Notes: generated from the letters alone by a model not told the origin. DNA of 64,000 nucleotides from Malania oleifera (GCF_029873635.1 NC_080420.1:52901457-52965456), one strand, 5' to 3'. Positions 1 through 12,484 are shown, counted from the stretch's first letter. Program-made: numbers and translations.

Positions 1-2531
1 TAGACTTACACTTCGGGTACCATCAGGTGAAAGTCAGGGCAGAAGATGTTCCAAAGACCGCATTCAGAACACGGTATGGTCACTATGAATTTCTAGTTAT
101 GCTATTTTGGTTGACGAATGCTCCTGCAGTGTTTATGGATCTGATGAACAGGGTCTTCCACTAATACTTGGATCAGTTTGTGGTAGTATTTATTGATGAT
201 ATAGTGGTGTATTCGAAGAGCCCATTGGAGCATGAGGAACATCTGAGGATAGTGCTTCAGGTACTGAGAGAAAAGAAGTTATACGTGAAGCTCAAGAAGT
301 GCGAATTCTGGCTAGAATAGGTTACCTTCCTTAGACACGTTATATCCAGGGGTGGTATTTCCATTGATCTAAGTAAGATTGAGGTGGCAGTAGACTGGGT
401 ATGACCAAAGAATGTGAACGAGATCAAGAGTTTCCTGGGATTGGCCGGGTACTACCGCAGGTTTGTTGAGGGCTTCTATAGATTGTTAGGCCCACTTACC
501 AAATTGACCAGGAAGCGAGTGAAGTTTGAGTGGTCAGATGAATGTGAACAGAGCTTCCAGGAATTAAAGCAGCGACTCATCACTGCGCCTGTGTTGACGA
601 TTCCTTCAAGAGAAGAAAGGTTTGTGATTTATAGTAATGCATCCCATAAGGGGCTCGGATGTGTGTTGATGCAGCGAAGAAGAGTGATAGCCTATGCCTC
701 ATGATAGTTGAAAGAATATGAGAAGAACTACCCTACCCATGATCTGGAATTGGCGGCGGTTGTTTATGCGTTGAAGATTTGGAGGCACTATCTATATGGG
801 GGTAGGTGTGAGATATTTACTGACCATAAGAGCTTAAAGTATTTCTTCACGTAGAAGGAATTGAATATAAGGTAGAGGAGATGGCTGGAACTAATAAAGG
901 ATTACGATTGCACTATCAGCTACCACCCGGGAAAGGCTAATGTGGTTGCTAATGCTTTGAGTCGAAAATCAGTGGATGCATCTATATCTGCAGTGGAGAT
1001 TTAGCATCTGATCCAAATGGATCTAGAGAGGCTCCGTGTGGAGTTGGTAGAGGGTGATCACCAGGCATTTATTGCTGACTTATTTTTGCAATCGACTTTA
1101 CAGGATAGGATTAAAGCAGCTTAGAGGAATGATGCAGAACTAGTAGAGCTTGTGGGAAAGGTACAGGATGGTTAGGAACCAAAGTTCAACATTTCAGATG
1201 ATGGAGCCTTGAGGTTCCATACTAAGTAATACGTTCCTGCCGACCCTAAGATTAAGAGGGTTATTTTGAAGGAAGCACATCGGTCCCTGTATATTGTACA
1301 TCCAGGTAGCACTAAAATGTATAGGGATCTTTGAGAGTCCTTCTAGTGGAGTAACATGAAGAGGGAGATAGCCCAGTATGTGGATCAGTTTTTGACGTGC
1401 CAGCAGGTGAAGGCTAAGCATCAGAGACCAGCAGGATCATTGCAGCCACTCCACATTCCTGTTTGAAAGTGGGAGCATATAGCGATGGATTTTGTCACAT
1501 GATTACCGCCGGCGATGCATGGACAAGACGTTATTTGGGTAGTGGTGGATCGACTGACAAAGACTGCCCACTTTTTGCCGATCAGAGTTAGCTACTCCAT
1601 AGACAGATTGGTTAAGTTATATATCCAGAAGATAGTTAGGCTCCATGGCGTCCCAGTGTCCATAGTTTCAAACAGAGACCCACGTTTCACATCTCATTTT
1701 TGGAAGAGTCTGCAAGGGTCCATAGGTTCTCAATTGTTGTTCAGTACAACTTCTTATCCTTAGATAGATGGGCAAACAGAGAGGACGATACAAATTCTGG
1801 AGGATATGCTTCGAGCATGTGTGCTGGACTTTGGAGGTCGTTGGATGTAGTATCTGCCACTGGTTGAGTTTGCATATGACAACAGCTACCAAGCCAGCAT
1901 TGGGATGGCACCATATGAGGTGCTTTATGGCAGGAGGTGCCGATCCCTGTTATACTGGGATAAGGTTGGAGAGAGACAGGTATTGGGGCCAAAGTTGATA
2001 CAGCAGACTCAGGATAAAGTCAGACTCATCACATATAGGATCAGGACAGCGCAGAGCCAACAAAAAAGTTATGCTGATACTCGTTGGCCAGAATTGGATT
2101 TTGACGCAGGAGATCACGTATTCCTAAAGGTGGCACCGATGAAGGGATTTATGAGGTTCGGGAGGAAAGGTAAACTGAGCCCTATGTATATTGGACCATT
2201 CGAAATTCTTGAGAGAGTGGGTCCAGTTGCCTATCGTTTGGCATTACCACCGGTCCTATCTAGGACTCACGACGTATTCCATGTTTCTTTGCTGAGGAAA
2301 TATGTCCCAGACCCCTCTTATGTGATCGGATATAAAGCACTGGAGTTGGGTGATACTTTGGCCTATGAGGAAATGTCAGTGCAGATTCTTGATTGGAAGG
2401 AACAGGAGCTACGCACGAAGAAGATTCCACTGGTGAAAGTTTTGTGGCGCAATCATGTCGTTAAGGAGGCTTCCTGGGAACTAGAGGATCAGATGCCCCA
2501 GATATATCCACACTTGTTCAATGGAGTTTAG
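1..2531 (+). pseudogene. gypsy pol: RT, RNase H, integrase, chromodomain-like tail (broken)
   Basis: Read in one main frame with stops and shifts. RT runs over about 1-400, with the catalytic FIDD box at 189-200. RT connection and RNase H follow (414-1000, including the FLGLAGYYRRF region and a DASHKG-like RNase H start). Integrase covers about 1240-2060: the HPG..KMYRDL zinc region, then the core with WVVVDRLTKTAHF. The GPF motif near 2194-2215 and a WRNH...SWELE chromodomain-like tail follow. The last 208 codons (1905-2531) are open and end in TAG. At least ten internal stops occur, most of them TAG or TGA where the sister copy has CAG or CGA. This fits C-to-T decay of methylated DNA. The element cannot encode a working polyprotein. 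Confidence 0.9.
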
Positions 2532-2761
2532 AGCTGAACCAGTCAGAGTAAAAAGAATAATATTGTGTAGTTTTTATTTGTATAGTGTAACGTAGGATAG
2601 ATAGGGTTTTTAGTTTTGAAATATGAATGACTTTGGGAGAATTTTGGAAAAGTTGTAATCTCCCAAAACTCTCTTTGTAACCATGGTGTTCTTTCGCCAT
2701 AAGTGAGGGTAATTAATAAAATTGGGGTGTTTCTCTTTAAGAATGAAAAGTGATGAAGATT

Positions 2762-2798
2762 AAATTTCGAGAACAAAATTTTTATAAGGAGGGGAGAA
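2762..2798 (+). promoter_or_regulatory. Stem-loop plus polypurine tract of gypsy element 1
   Basis: AAATTTCG (2762-2769), loop AGAA, and CAAAATTT (2774-2781) form a stem with one mismatch. The purine run AAGGAGGGGAGAA (2786-2798) lies directly before the LTR and should prime plus-strand DNA synthesis. The sister element has the same layout with a perfect stem. Confidence 0.75.
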
Positions 2799-2846
2799 TG
2801 TAATAACCCCAAAAAGGGATATAAAGATTAGTGGAGTGATTCCTAA

Positions 2847-2891
<45 letters not shown>

Positions 2892-5344
2892 TAATTAATT
2901 TAATTAATCGGATTTAAAAAGAAAAAAAGAAAAAATAATAATAATTATAATTCATTTTTATTTTTATTAATATAATATATTATTATTATTAATTAAATAT
3001 ATTTTGTTCTCTTCTTAGAAGCTTCAGGATCTTCTTCTTCTTCTTCTCTTCTTTTCTTTTCTTTTCTTTTCTTCTGCCTACGCAACAGACTCTCTTTCTC
3101 TCTCCTCTCATCCTCCCTCCCTCCCTCCTCGATTTCATGACGAATTTTCTCCCGATCAAAAATCGGAAGATACTATTGGATTCCATTCTCCGCTGCCGTC
3201 ATTTCTATCGGAGCGAATTGGTAGGAGCTGCGTAAACGTATCTCTTGGGCTAAGCCAATTTCCCTTTTTTCTTTAATTTCTTGCAAATTATAAGCCTAAT
3301 CGACGAATGGACACCACCACAAGAATCTAGGGATGATTCTTTACAAGTTTAGCAAGATGTAATTCTCGTGGGGTCATCGTGGGCAAAACCCCAAATTTGG
3401 GGTACAGGGGTTATTAAGGGGCTTATTTTTAATTAATTAGGATTAATTTAGCAATGCTAAAATGTTGAGCATCTAGAGTTGAAGTAGGATTTCTGAAATT
3501 TAGGGTCCAAGTGAGCGTCGCGGGTGTACTTTTAGGACCCGCAGGCAAAATTCATAAAATTAAGTGGGGCTGTTAAATGTTAGTTTAAATATTAATTTTA
3601 GGTATATAGAGCTTAGGGAAGGTTAGTTGAGTATTGTTTTGGGGGAAATGAGTTAATTAATTTGAGAAAAATGTGAATTTCAGGATTTGAGTTTCGGGCG
3701 CCAAGGGCATAGAATTTGGGTGTTAACAAGTCTCTCAATAAGTCAGGTAAGGAGAATAAATTATAGCAGTATTTTTAGAATTACTGTTTAAATTAATATT
3801 TGAAAATGTGCTTATGATATTTTGTCTGGAAATTATTACGATATAAACATCAGATAAATTGTGTGGCATTTGAGTGATTTTAAATTATGATATTTTGGAG
3901 TGTGAAAATAATATGTTATGAATATTAGATGAAAATTATGTGGCACATGACATGTGTTGAAAAATGTGAAACATAATGATGGGTATTTTCTAAGAAAATA
4001 TTGAAATGAGAATGATTGATATGATTAGTGGAAAATAAAGAAATGTAGCATTTATTTGTGAGTGAAAATTATTTGCATAAGAAATGAGTTTGTACAAATT
4101 ACTGGTATGAGTATTTTGGAAAAATGTGAAAATACATGAAATATGATATATATTATTACGAGATGATGAAATGTGCACAGAAAATGATGAGAATATTTAT
4201 ATTGAACTGAATTATGATATACTGGAATATGATTAATGAAATGTCAATACCGCATAATGATTGTGGGTATGTGGTAGTAAACCCTGTTGGATGGTTATGA
4301 TATTGAGCACGGTACCGTCGGATCCAGCCTTCGGGCCACACAACCTAGACCATGGGGGGGAAGCATGGCATGGATAAAAAGATCCTCAGGGTGGCCATGA
4401 GTTACAGACACGATGTTGGTATTTGATACCAAAGATACTCATGAGTCGGAAATTAAAATGGAAACGAAAAGTGAAAGAATGATAAAATTGACTAAAATGA
4501 GAAATGAAAGAAAGAATGGAAATTGAGAAATAGAGAATGATAAAATTAAGAAATGGAGCCGTGTGAGTTAATGACATAAATAATTGAAGCGAAGTGAAAC
4601 TCTCCGCCTGAGGACTTTCAGAATAAGGTGAGTGCCCTGATAGGTATTAGATGTGGCCGTATCTGGCTACATAACGTGTTAGGACAGAGGGAAGCTACCT
4701 GTATGGGCGGGTAATCTTCCCTATTCTCAGGAACTTCGTTGATAATTATGTGTTGGAAATCATTGAATTTGAGAAATGATTTTAAAGCTTATAAAAGCTT
4801 GTGTTGTATATCTATATGAGTATGAGAATGTGTATATCAATGTATTTCCCCAGATGAAACGATGATTTGAAAAGTTAAGTGTATTATAATTGAACTCATA
4901 TAGCCACACACTGTAAATAATTTATTCCTTCTTAGTGAGATGTGTCTCACCCAAATTATCTAAATTTTTTAGAGAACAGGGATAGATCAGGCGATAGTGC
5001 TCTGTGACCATTGGGAGCTGAGACCCTGATACACAGGGTGAGTTTCTAGACTAGGGGAGGTGTAATTCCCCTAGTGTTGTGTAGTTTTTGAGTTTATGAT
5101 AATGATGTATATGTGTGTATGTAGATACTCTGGGTATTGTATTATGAATGATATAAATACACTGTCTTCCACTGTTAGGTTTTATAAATAAGATGACTTT
5201 TTACCCGGTACCCAATGCAAGTCGGTTCGTACGAATGGTAGTAGGCTTGTTGACGTGGCCGATTTGTGAATTTTATGGATGACGTGTGAATATTTAATTA
5301 ATTTATTTATTATAAAAAAATTGTATGAAAATCGGGGCGTCACA
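2799..5344 (+). repeat. 3' LTR of gypsy element 1
   Basis: Starts TGTAATAACCCC directly after the polypurine tract and ends GCGTCACA. It resembles the solo LTR at 5755-8273 (same opening, same TTATTAAGGGGC block, same motif order). It holds an (AAT)n microsatellite at 2847-2890 and a CT/TTC-rich stretch at 3030-3130. The core motifs shared by the gypsy LTRs are at 4305-4320 (GGTACC centre), 4325-4360 (TTCGGGCC..CACAACC..CATGGGGGG) and 4929-4952 (GTGAGATGTGTCTCACCC). Confidence 0.85.
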
Positions 5345-5754
5345 CCTCCCGAGCCTTATACTCAAATGGATGTTATCACATGTAAAGGCACGACGAGTTA
5401 CCCTTCCTTATGGAGGCATCCTAAATATGCTTTTAACAAAATTTCAAATATCCTCATCCTCTAATCTCTTTGTAAAATGTACCCACTACGATATTTTTAA
5501 TTCCACAACTCTTAAATTAATGGGTATGAAAAATATGATGATGGATGGATTCTTAAGGGTAGTGGAGGTCAAGCACATTCACCTCCTCCTGTTACCGGTC
5601 CTCTTGCATGGTTTAATCCATTTTACCAACAATTCATAAGCTTCAGCCAAAACATGCAAATGGGAAATCCAATCCCTTCAAACCAACTTCTCAGCTCTTC
5701 AAGCAAATTATTCCTCCCTTGATGACCTTTTGGGTCGCATTGAAAAACACTTAG

Positions 5755-5986
5755 TGTAAAAACCCCAAAAAGAGATATAAAATATTAGTGGATTGATTTT
5801 CAAAAAAAAAAATAAAAATAATAATAATAAATAATAATAAATAATAAATAATAATAATTAATTAATCAATTAATTAATTAACTAATTAATTAATCGGATT
5901 TAAAAGAAAAAAAAAGAAAAAAAATTAATTAATTAAAATTTATTTATTTTTATTAATAAAATATATTATTATTAATATTAATTAAA

Positions 5987-6018
<32 letters not shown>

Positions 6019-6067
6019 TTACCCTCCTGAAGCTTGTTGAAGCTTCAGGAGATTCAAGTTATGTATA

Positions 6068-6114
<47 letters not shown>

Positions 6115-8273
6115 TTCTTCTTCTTCTTCTTTTCTCTTCTTTTCTTTTCTTCTCTGTAACTCCCGCAATCTCTCTCTCTCCTCACGTTCTCTCTCCTTCT
6201 CTCCTCGATTTCGTGACGGATTTTCATCTGATCGAAAATCCGAAGATACCACTGGACTCCATTCGCTGCTGCCATCATTTCTACCGAAGCGGATCGGTGG
6301 TAGGAGCGGCGTAAGCGTATTCCCTGGGGTAAGCCATTTTCCCCTTTTCTTTAATTTCTTGCAAAATATAAGTCCAATTGACGAACGGACACCACCACGA
6401 GAATCTAGGGATGATTCTCTACAAGTCTAGTGGGACGGAATTCTCGTGGGGGTGTCGGACCAAAACCCCAAATTTGGGGTGCGGCGATTATTAAGGGGCT
6501 TATTTTTAATTAATTAGCATTAATTTAGAAATGTTAAAATATTAAGCATCTGATTGAAGTAGGATTTCTGGAATTTAGGGCCCAGGTGAGCGCCGCGGGT
6601 CTAATTTTGAGACCCGCAGGCAAAAATTGGAAAATTAAGTGGGGATGTTAAATATATTAATTTGAGATATATGGAGCCTAGGGAAGGCTAGATGAGTATT
6701 ATTTTGGAGAAATAAATTAATTAATCTGGGGAAAATGTAAATTGCAGGGATTAAATTTTGGGCGCCAAGGGCGTGAAATTTTGGGTCCTAAGGAATTTCT
6801 TAGTAGGCAGGTAAGGGAATAAACTAAAACAGTAATTTTCCATACAAATTATTATTAATTATGAGTAAATTTATTTTCAGAAAAGCATATGTTATATTGT
6901 GTATTACAAATGAAATGTACGATTGGGAAAATACTACTATGATGATTAAAATGTATATGTATGTATGAGATGTAAGGAATTCACGATTTTAGAATATGAA
7001 GTATGACTTTTAACAGCATATGTGTGGCATGAATATTATTTTATGTGAAATGTATTATGATGTGAAAGATTTTACGAACCAAGCATGATTTCAGGTATTA
7101 TGAAAGTATGAGTTATGTTGTGATGATTTTGACGATTATGTAATAAATGATGTATTTTCAATATATATATACCTGAAACAATTTTGGCGCGAGGCCATAT
7201 ATTTATGTTATCGGCACGAGGCCGTATTTATGTTATTGGCGCGAGGCCATGTATTTATGTTATCAGCACGAGGCCATATTTATGCTATCGGCAGGAGGCC
7301 GTATTTATATTATTGGCGCGAGGCCATATTTACTATGATTTTGGCGCGAGGCCATATGTATGATTTCAGCGCGAGGCCGTATCTATGTTTTCGGCACGAG
7401 GCCGTAATGATGTTACGTGTGATCATGTATTATATGTTTTCACAACCAGGATGTTAGTTTAGTTCAGACCAGGAGCTCGGTACCGTAGCTATGGGTTCAT
7501 TTTGGCACGAGGCCTTATTAGTGCTACCGTCCCACGAGAGGATGGGAGATGGATAGTTGATGTGGCTTTCAGTAGAGTGTGGACGTCCACCTGGCAGTCC
7601 GAACCAGGGTGTGGCTGGCTCATCGTACTTACAGACATATTTGATTCGGCAGTGGTTGGCTAGCCATTGTCAGGTCCCGCCTTCGGGCTGCACAACCCAT
7701 CATGGGGGGTAATACATGACACCAGCTAGCTAGTCATCCTAAGTTTGTTTTCAGTACTACAGTTATAACAGATGATTTTATATATGATATGATTTACTAA
7801 CAGATGTGAAAATATATGTTTACCCAGTACGATATGATTATGTTTATAGAATTCTGAAATGTACTGTATACGTACAAATGCATTAAATATTCATGTTGCC
7901 ACACAGCTGTATTTAGTTTATTTTCCCTTACTGAGAAGTGTCTCACCCCCAAACTTAATTAATTTTTCAGGAGCTCCTGAGAGATTGGCGGGTCAGGGCC
8001 ACCGTTGAGCTAGTGAGATTACCCTGTGAGAAGGGTAAGATTTTGTAATAGCGTCAGAGTTATTTTGTGTTTGACCCTAGAGATATTTGGATGTATGTGA
8101 GGATGTATAGAATGCTCTGGTATTATGTTTTATGATTGGATGTTTGAGATTTTATGTTTACTGCTGCTAGGTTTTCCGCTGTATTTGACAGGTGTCCCCG
8201 CTACCCACGGGTTCGGGTTAACCATTTTATTTATTATGTGATATTTTATGTTAAGAAATTGAGGGACATTACA
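5755..8273 (+). mobile_element. Solo LTR of the gypsy element 1 family, TSD CTTAG
   Basis: TG...CA ends (TGTAAAAACCCC to GGACATTACA) are flanked by the perfect 5-bp duplication CTTAG at 5750-5754 and 8274-8278. There is no internal region, so this is a recombination product. It holds microsatellites (AAT/ATT at about 5818-5870 and 6069-6112, TTC at 6112-6130), a nine-copy minisatellite at 7186-7404, and the shared core motifs at 7473-7488, 7677-7710 and 7926-7950. Confidence 0.93.
7186..7404 (+). repeat. Minisatellite with GGCGCGAGGCC core, 9 copies
   Basis: The core GGCRCGAGGCC starts at 7186, 7213, 7238, 7265, 7290, 7315, 7343, 7369 and 7393, a period of 24-28 bp, separated by AT-rich spacers. 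A tenth, isolated copy is at about 7505. The ends GGC and GCC make each core a near palindrome. The sister LTR at 2799-5344 has no such array. Confidence 0.9.
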
Positions 8274-8588
8274 CTTAGCCAGTTCCTCTCGTCGCTCTGA
8301 TCCTATGAATATTAGTTCCACTCCTGCTAGTAATGATGGAAGGGCGAAGAGGACTCCCGAAATGGCGATGGTGATGATGAGGAAAACACATAAGCAAAGC
8401 ATGGTTCTGAAGAAGTTGAAGATGATGAATCAGGAGAAGAAGAAGAAGATGAAGCTGATGATAACTTATGTGTTTCTTAAAAATCTTATGTGTTTCTTGA
8501 AAATCTAATATTTGTAACTTTTTGCTTGTATTTCAGCATGTATTTGTCACATTGCTTGTTTATTTCCCCTTGTTTTTGATTGATGTCC

Positions 8589-8938
8589 AAAGGGGGAGAG
8601 GTTGTGAAAAGCAAAGATGGAGCGTGTGATGGAAAGTTTTATGGCATGTATGGAATATGGAATTATGATTATCTATATATGGAATATTTATGATAATGTG
8701 TGTACTTATGATAATGTGTGTATGATGTATGGAGCATCTATGATGTATGGAATAATGTATGTGTATCTATTATGTATGGAATGATGCATGGAATATTTAA
8801 GGAATATGGCATATTATAATCATGAGCATATTGATATTTATGACTTTGAGCACATGTTAAAGAATGCATATAGTAAGGGGGAGTTTGTTTTATCCTCATC
8901 TTTGCTTCTTATTTGTCATCATCAAAAAAGGGGGAGAT
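8589..8938 (+). promoter_or_regulatory. Multiple Sirevirus polypurine tracts
   Basis: Three copies of AAGGGGGAG lie at 8590-8598, 8875-8883 and 8928-8936; the last abuts the LTR. Repeated polypurine tracts before the 3' LTR are a known Sirevirus signature. The stretch between the first two is a degenerate TATGGAATAT-type simple repeat (8640-8860). Confidence 0.75.
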
Positions 8939-10783
8939 TGTTGGCCTAACTAGACTTTTCAATCCTGTTTTGATGATAACAAATGAAAATGGTTTAATGT
9001 GTGTTGTTGAGTGACTTCATTTCAGGTATACATAACTCAACACTTACATTTGTCATGGAAGCAAGCTAGAAATCAAAGCCACATCAAGTGAAAGCTTCAA
9101 CGAGTATTTGAGCATTAAAAAACAAATAAAAAAGCTTAAAGATCAAAAGGGACTTGAAGTCAAGAGGATCATCAAAAGACTTGAAGTTTCAGCACTCAAA
9201 AGTCATATTTAGAAAAGCCATTTGTAAGTACTTTGTATCAAATATAATTTAGAAAATATGAAGCTCTTTAGGGGATATTTATAGACTTAGAGACCTATTT
9301 TAAAACCCCAAAAATGTTTTTATGAAAAATCAAAATATGTGAGCAAAACTAAATTTGAAAAACCAAAAAAGAAAAATCAGTAAGAGGTCTGCCCAGCCGA
9401 CTGACCAAAAATACTCTGATTCAGTCAGCTGACTGACAGAGAAACAACATAAAAATTAAATGTCCAACTAACTAACTCAATAAACTAAAAGTACCCAGCC
9501 GATTGATAGTACCTAGCCGACTGACCCAAAATGAATTATGTCATGCCAGCTGACCAACTATTTCCTAATTTAATTTCTAGAAAATACAAGGGTGTCAATC
9601 GCCTATCTAGCCGACTGACCCTGTGAAAATACACTACCCAGTCGCCTGTCCAGCCGACTGACTTCACTGGTTTTGAATTTTTAAACTCCAACGGGAAAAT
9701 TTCAAAATTTTGTTTTTCAAATGTGAACATTGTAAAAACTTGGAGGACACTCCAAGTCACTTGGGGAACAAGGAAACTAATCCTAAAATATCTATAAATA
9801 CTCCTTTAATCCCACAAATTCAAACATCTAAGCAATTACTCAGCACTCTTGCACTTAAAGCTCACAATCTCTCAAAGTTCTCTATTGCTCACACTCCATC
9901 TGGGAGAAAAAGTTTTGAAATTGTTGTTGAATCATCAAACCATGGTTCTTACACTAAGTTTTCTCAATCAACAAACCTTTGGTGATCTCTATACTTGAGT
10001 TTCATACTTTCTTTTTTATTATTTGATTGAAGTATAATCTGTGCTCTAACTTGTACAACTCTGCTCTATTTTGAGAGTTTCTTTGTACTCAAGTTATTAT
10101 AGCATTCTCATTGTATTGTTGACAATTCAAAGCTTGTTTGGACCGTTGTACCAAGTGGGGGTTGATCGCTTGGAGAGGTTTCTCCTCCTGAAAAGGAGGG
10201 AATTTTGTAAAAAGCTTGCTTCACCCGGAAAGGAGCACACTTAGTGGAATCCTTTGGTGGTATTGACCAAAGGCGAGGACGTAGGCTGGGGATAAGCCGA
10301 ATCTCGTAAATCTCGGTGTTCTTCTCATTCTAACTCTCTTTATTTTCTACACCATATATCCTTGTGTATGCTAAGTGTAAGTTGCGGGGCTTAAAATTCA
10401 TATTCAAAGAAGAGTCTTGATTTTAGAAAGTACGTTTTAATTAACCATTTGTGGAAACCCACAAGGGAGTGTGTTGGTTAATTTGCGGAAATCTTGATTA
10501 AGAGAAGCGCAATAAAAAATTTCATTCAAAGTAGGGTTTGCAAACAACTACAGGGCTGCTAACAAAAAAGCTTAACATTCTTGAATGATTGATTGATTTT
10601 CATAGTTTGGTTGGTTGGATTGTTTTTTAATTTTTTAGTACTTTGTGGTGTGATTTGGTTGTGATTATTAGCTGATTGATTTACATTCTTGCTGTTGCAT
10701 TAAAATAAGTAAGAAGTTGAAAAGAGGTTAAAATTTTAATTAATCCAATTCATCCTCCTCTTGGGAAAGCTATTCTAATTTCA
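8939..10783 (+). repeat. Sirevirus 3' LTR
   Basis: Starts TGTTGGCCTAAC after the polypurine tract and ends near TTCTAATTTCA; the end is inferred from the typical CAATTCATCC...CTCTTGGG run just before it. It contains an array of about eight CAGCCGACTGACC-like motifs (9394-9662), a TATA box TCTATAAATAC near 9789-9799, and the conserved CGAGGACGTAGGC block near 10,273. Confidence 0.75.
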
Positions 10784-12480
10784 TAGGGGTTTAAAACCTT
10801 GTTGCATATGGTAAATGCAACTGTGTTCCCGTGAAAGAGGAGGTAGATAGGATTTTCTTAGTTTTCTTAATGTTTTTAGTTTTTGCTTTGCCCGAGGACT
10901 AGCAAAGTGTAAGTTGGGGGTTGTGATAAGTCCCTAAAATACATGATTTTAGGCCCTCAATTACCTTTGTTTATCCTCTTTTATCTTGTAGGTGACCCTT
11001 TGGTGACATAGTTTTGAGTTATGCAAGGTTTGTTCGTGTTGTAAGAAATACAGGTTAAAACGAAGGAGTTAGGCATTACGAGAAGCCAAGGGAGTATTTG
11101 GGATATTTAAAGCTTAAATCAGATGTTTAACCAACTTCCAAGGGCCTCAAAGCATCAAAAGGAAAAGAAGACTAGGCTCGACCATGTGGTGCAACTGGCA
11201 ACACAAGGGGCAACCAAGTCATCCACTACAGATTCCAAGGTTTAGATTGAGATTGAAATGCTGCAAGGCTAGACCAAGTGTTCGAACATGTGACCCTCGA
11301 GGGTGACTAAGGCGAGATGCTGAAGCCTACTGAGCCAATAAATACTAAGAGCATCGACCAAGTGGTCAATCAAGAGACCTTGAGGGGCGATTATGCCGAG
11401 TTCCTGAGATTTCCTAAAAGTTGAGATCCTACAAGTCTCGACCATCAACTCGACCAGAAAGACCATGAATTGCGACTTAGTCGTAGACACTGAAGATTCG
11501 AATCCCTGATTTCCTACGAATCTCAACCAAGGCACAATCAGGGGAAGCATGGAAGCAACTTGGTCGACAATGATGATATGCCGCACGAGATTTTCTACAA
11601 AGTTTCCTAATTTGAATTTCAAACTTTGTAAACCCTAATGGGTATAAGTAATAACTACGAACATGTTCTCTAGGTTCCTCTTTGGCCTCTTTTAGGTTAG
11701 TGACAGACTTAAGATGTCATTAAGAGTCATTTAGATTAGGAGTAGTGTAGATTTCAATACCTATTATGTTCTGTGCAAGACGTGTTCGATGACTTGAGAC
11801 AACCAGCGAAGCTCTTGTGCTTTTTGTGTAGACTAGAGGATCGTTTGATTGTATTTTATGGTGTTAGTGACAGACACTCAGTTTCTTTCTATTTACTACT
11901 TTCATTTATCTGCTTTTCATTTAAATGCTTTCCTTTACATGCTTTGATTTACTGCTTTGATTTACTACTTTGATTGTGATGAAACTTTAGAAATAGGATA
12001 GCACTATTACTGATTCATTCAAGTATACGTAGTGGGCTATGCTTTCCCATAGAGGTTCTCGTGATCGTTGTGATGAGGTATACTCTGGTTCCTAATCATG
12101 CTTCGGACGATTGGTGCACCATTGCTACCCTATGCCCTTGAATGTCTCCTTGAACAATATAGCCTAATATGGATAACTAACTGGACGTAGTTTACGCACA
12201 TGACATCCTAAGTCAAATTCATAATTGAGCATTGCTTTGTAGGAGTAGAGTTAATATAGATTTTACATGCTTTTAAGTAGTTATTAGAAAAATCCTTTTC
12301 AAAACCTCTTCTTTTTTACTTTCTTTTTACACAAAGTTATAATAAACTAATTTGGAAGTAGTTAATAATTCCATCTAAGTCCCTAAGGATCGACACCTGA
12401 CTTTCCCCACTTTCTACAGAACTCGGGATTAGTTAGGTTATAAATATTATTTTGATAGTTAAGGACCTAAGCCTTGGCGA
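10784..12480 (+). mobile_element. Tat-like gypsy 3' end and LTR
   Basis: The run GAGGACTAGCAAAGTGTAAG followed by TTGGGGG (about 10,892-10,921) is a typical internal-region end of Tat/Athila-type elements. An LTR starting TGATAAGTCCC follows at 10,924. It carries repeated GACCAAGTGGTC-like motifs (11,176-11,530), a TATA-like GGGTATAAGTAA at about 11,640, and the typical late segment with AAGGATCGACACCTGAC (12,385-12,405). The right border is placed where copia coding resemblance begins. A weak primer-site-like TTGGCGAGCCTACC at about 12,474 could mean this was a 5' LTR. Confidence 0.6.
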
Positions 12481-12484
12481 GCCT

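Larger units (their letters stand above)
1..5344 (+). mobile_element. Tekay/Del-type Ty3/gypsy element, 3' part
   Basis: The window opens inside the reverse transcriptase of a gypsy element. The order RT, RNase H, integrase, chromodomain-like tail, polypurine tract and 3' LTR runs on the plus strand. The 5' part lies outside the window. The 3' LTR ends where Sirevirus sequence begins, so the element sits inside that Sirevirus; the expected TSD is CCTCC at 5345-5349, but its partner is out of view. The integrase C-terminus and tail closely match the second element at 14,817-28,282. Clade assignment rests on protein resemblance seen by eye. Confidence 0.88.
5345..8480 (+). pseudogene. Sirevirus envelope-like ORF, split by a solo LTR
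   Basis: Coding-like segments are 5345-5754 and, after the insertion and its duplicated CTTAG, 8279-8480. The frame is broken several times in the first part. The second part ends in a strongly acidic tail (EEVEDDESGEEEEDEADD) and a TAA at 8478-8480. Sireviruses often carry an extra ORF of unknown or envelope-like role between pol and the 3' LTR; the position fits that. No membrane segment can be shown here, so the function stays open. Confidence 0.6.
5345..10783 (+). mobile_element. Sirevirus-type Ty1/copia element, 3' part, interrupted
   Basis: The end of an envelope-like ORF is followed by several repeated polypurine tracts and a long LTR carrying the Sirevirus block CGAGGACGTAGGC. Two gypsy insertions break it: element 1 on its left edge and a solo LTR at 5755-8273. 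The right LTR end abuts sequence typical of the 3' end of a Tat-like gypsy element, which was therefore its target. Confidence 0.8.

Noticed and set aside
6054..6278. Asparagine- and lysine-rich minus frame
   Set aside because: Translation of (ATT)n and (TTC)n inside a solo LTR.
7230..7457. 75-codon frame with ARGH repeats
   Set aside because: Reads the GGCGCGAGGCC minisatellite inside an LTR.
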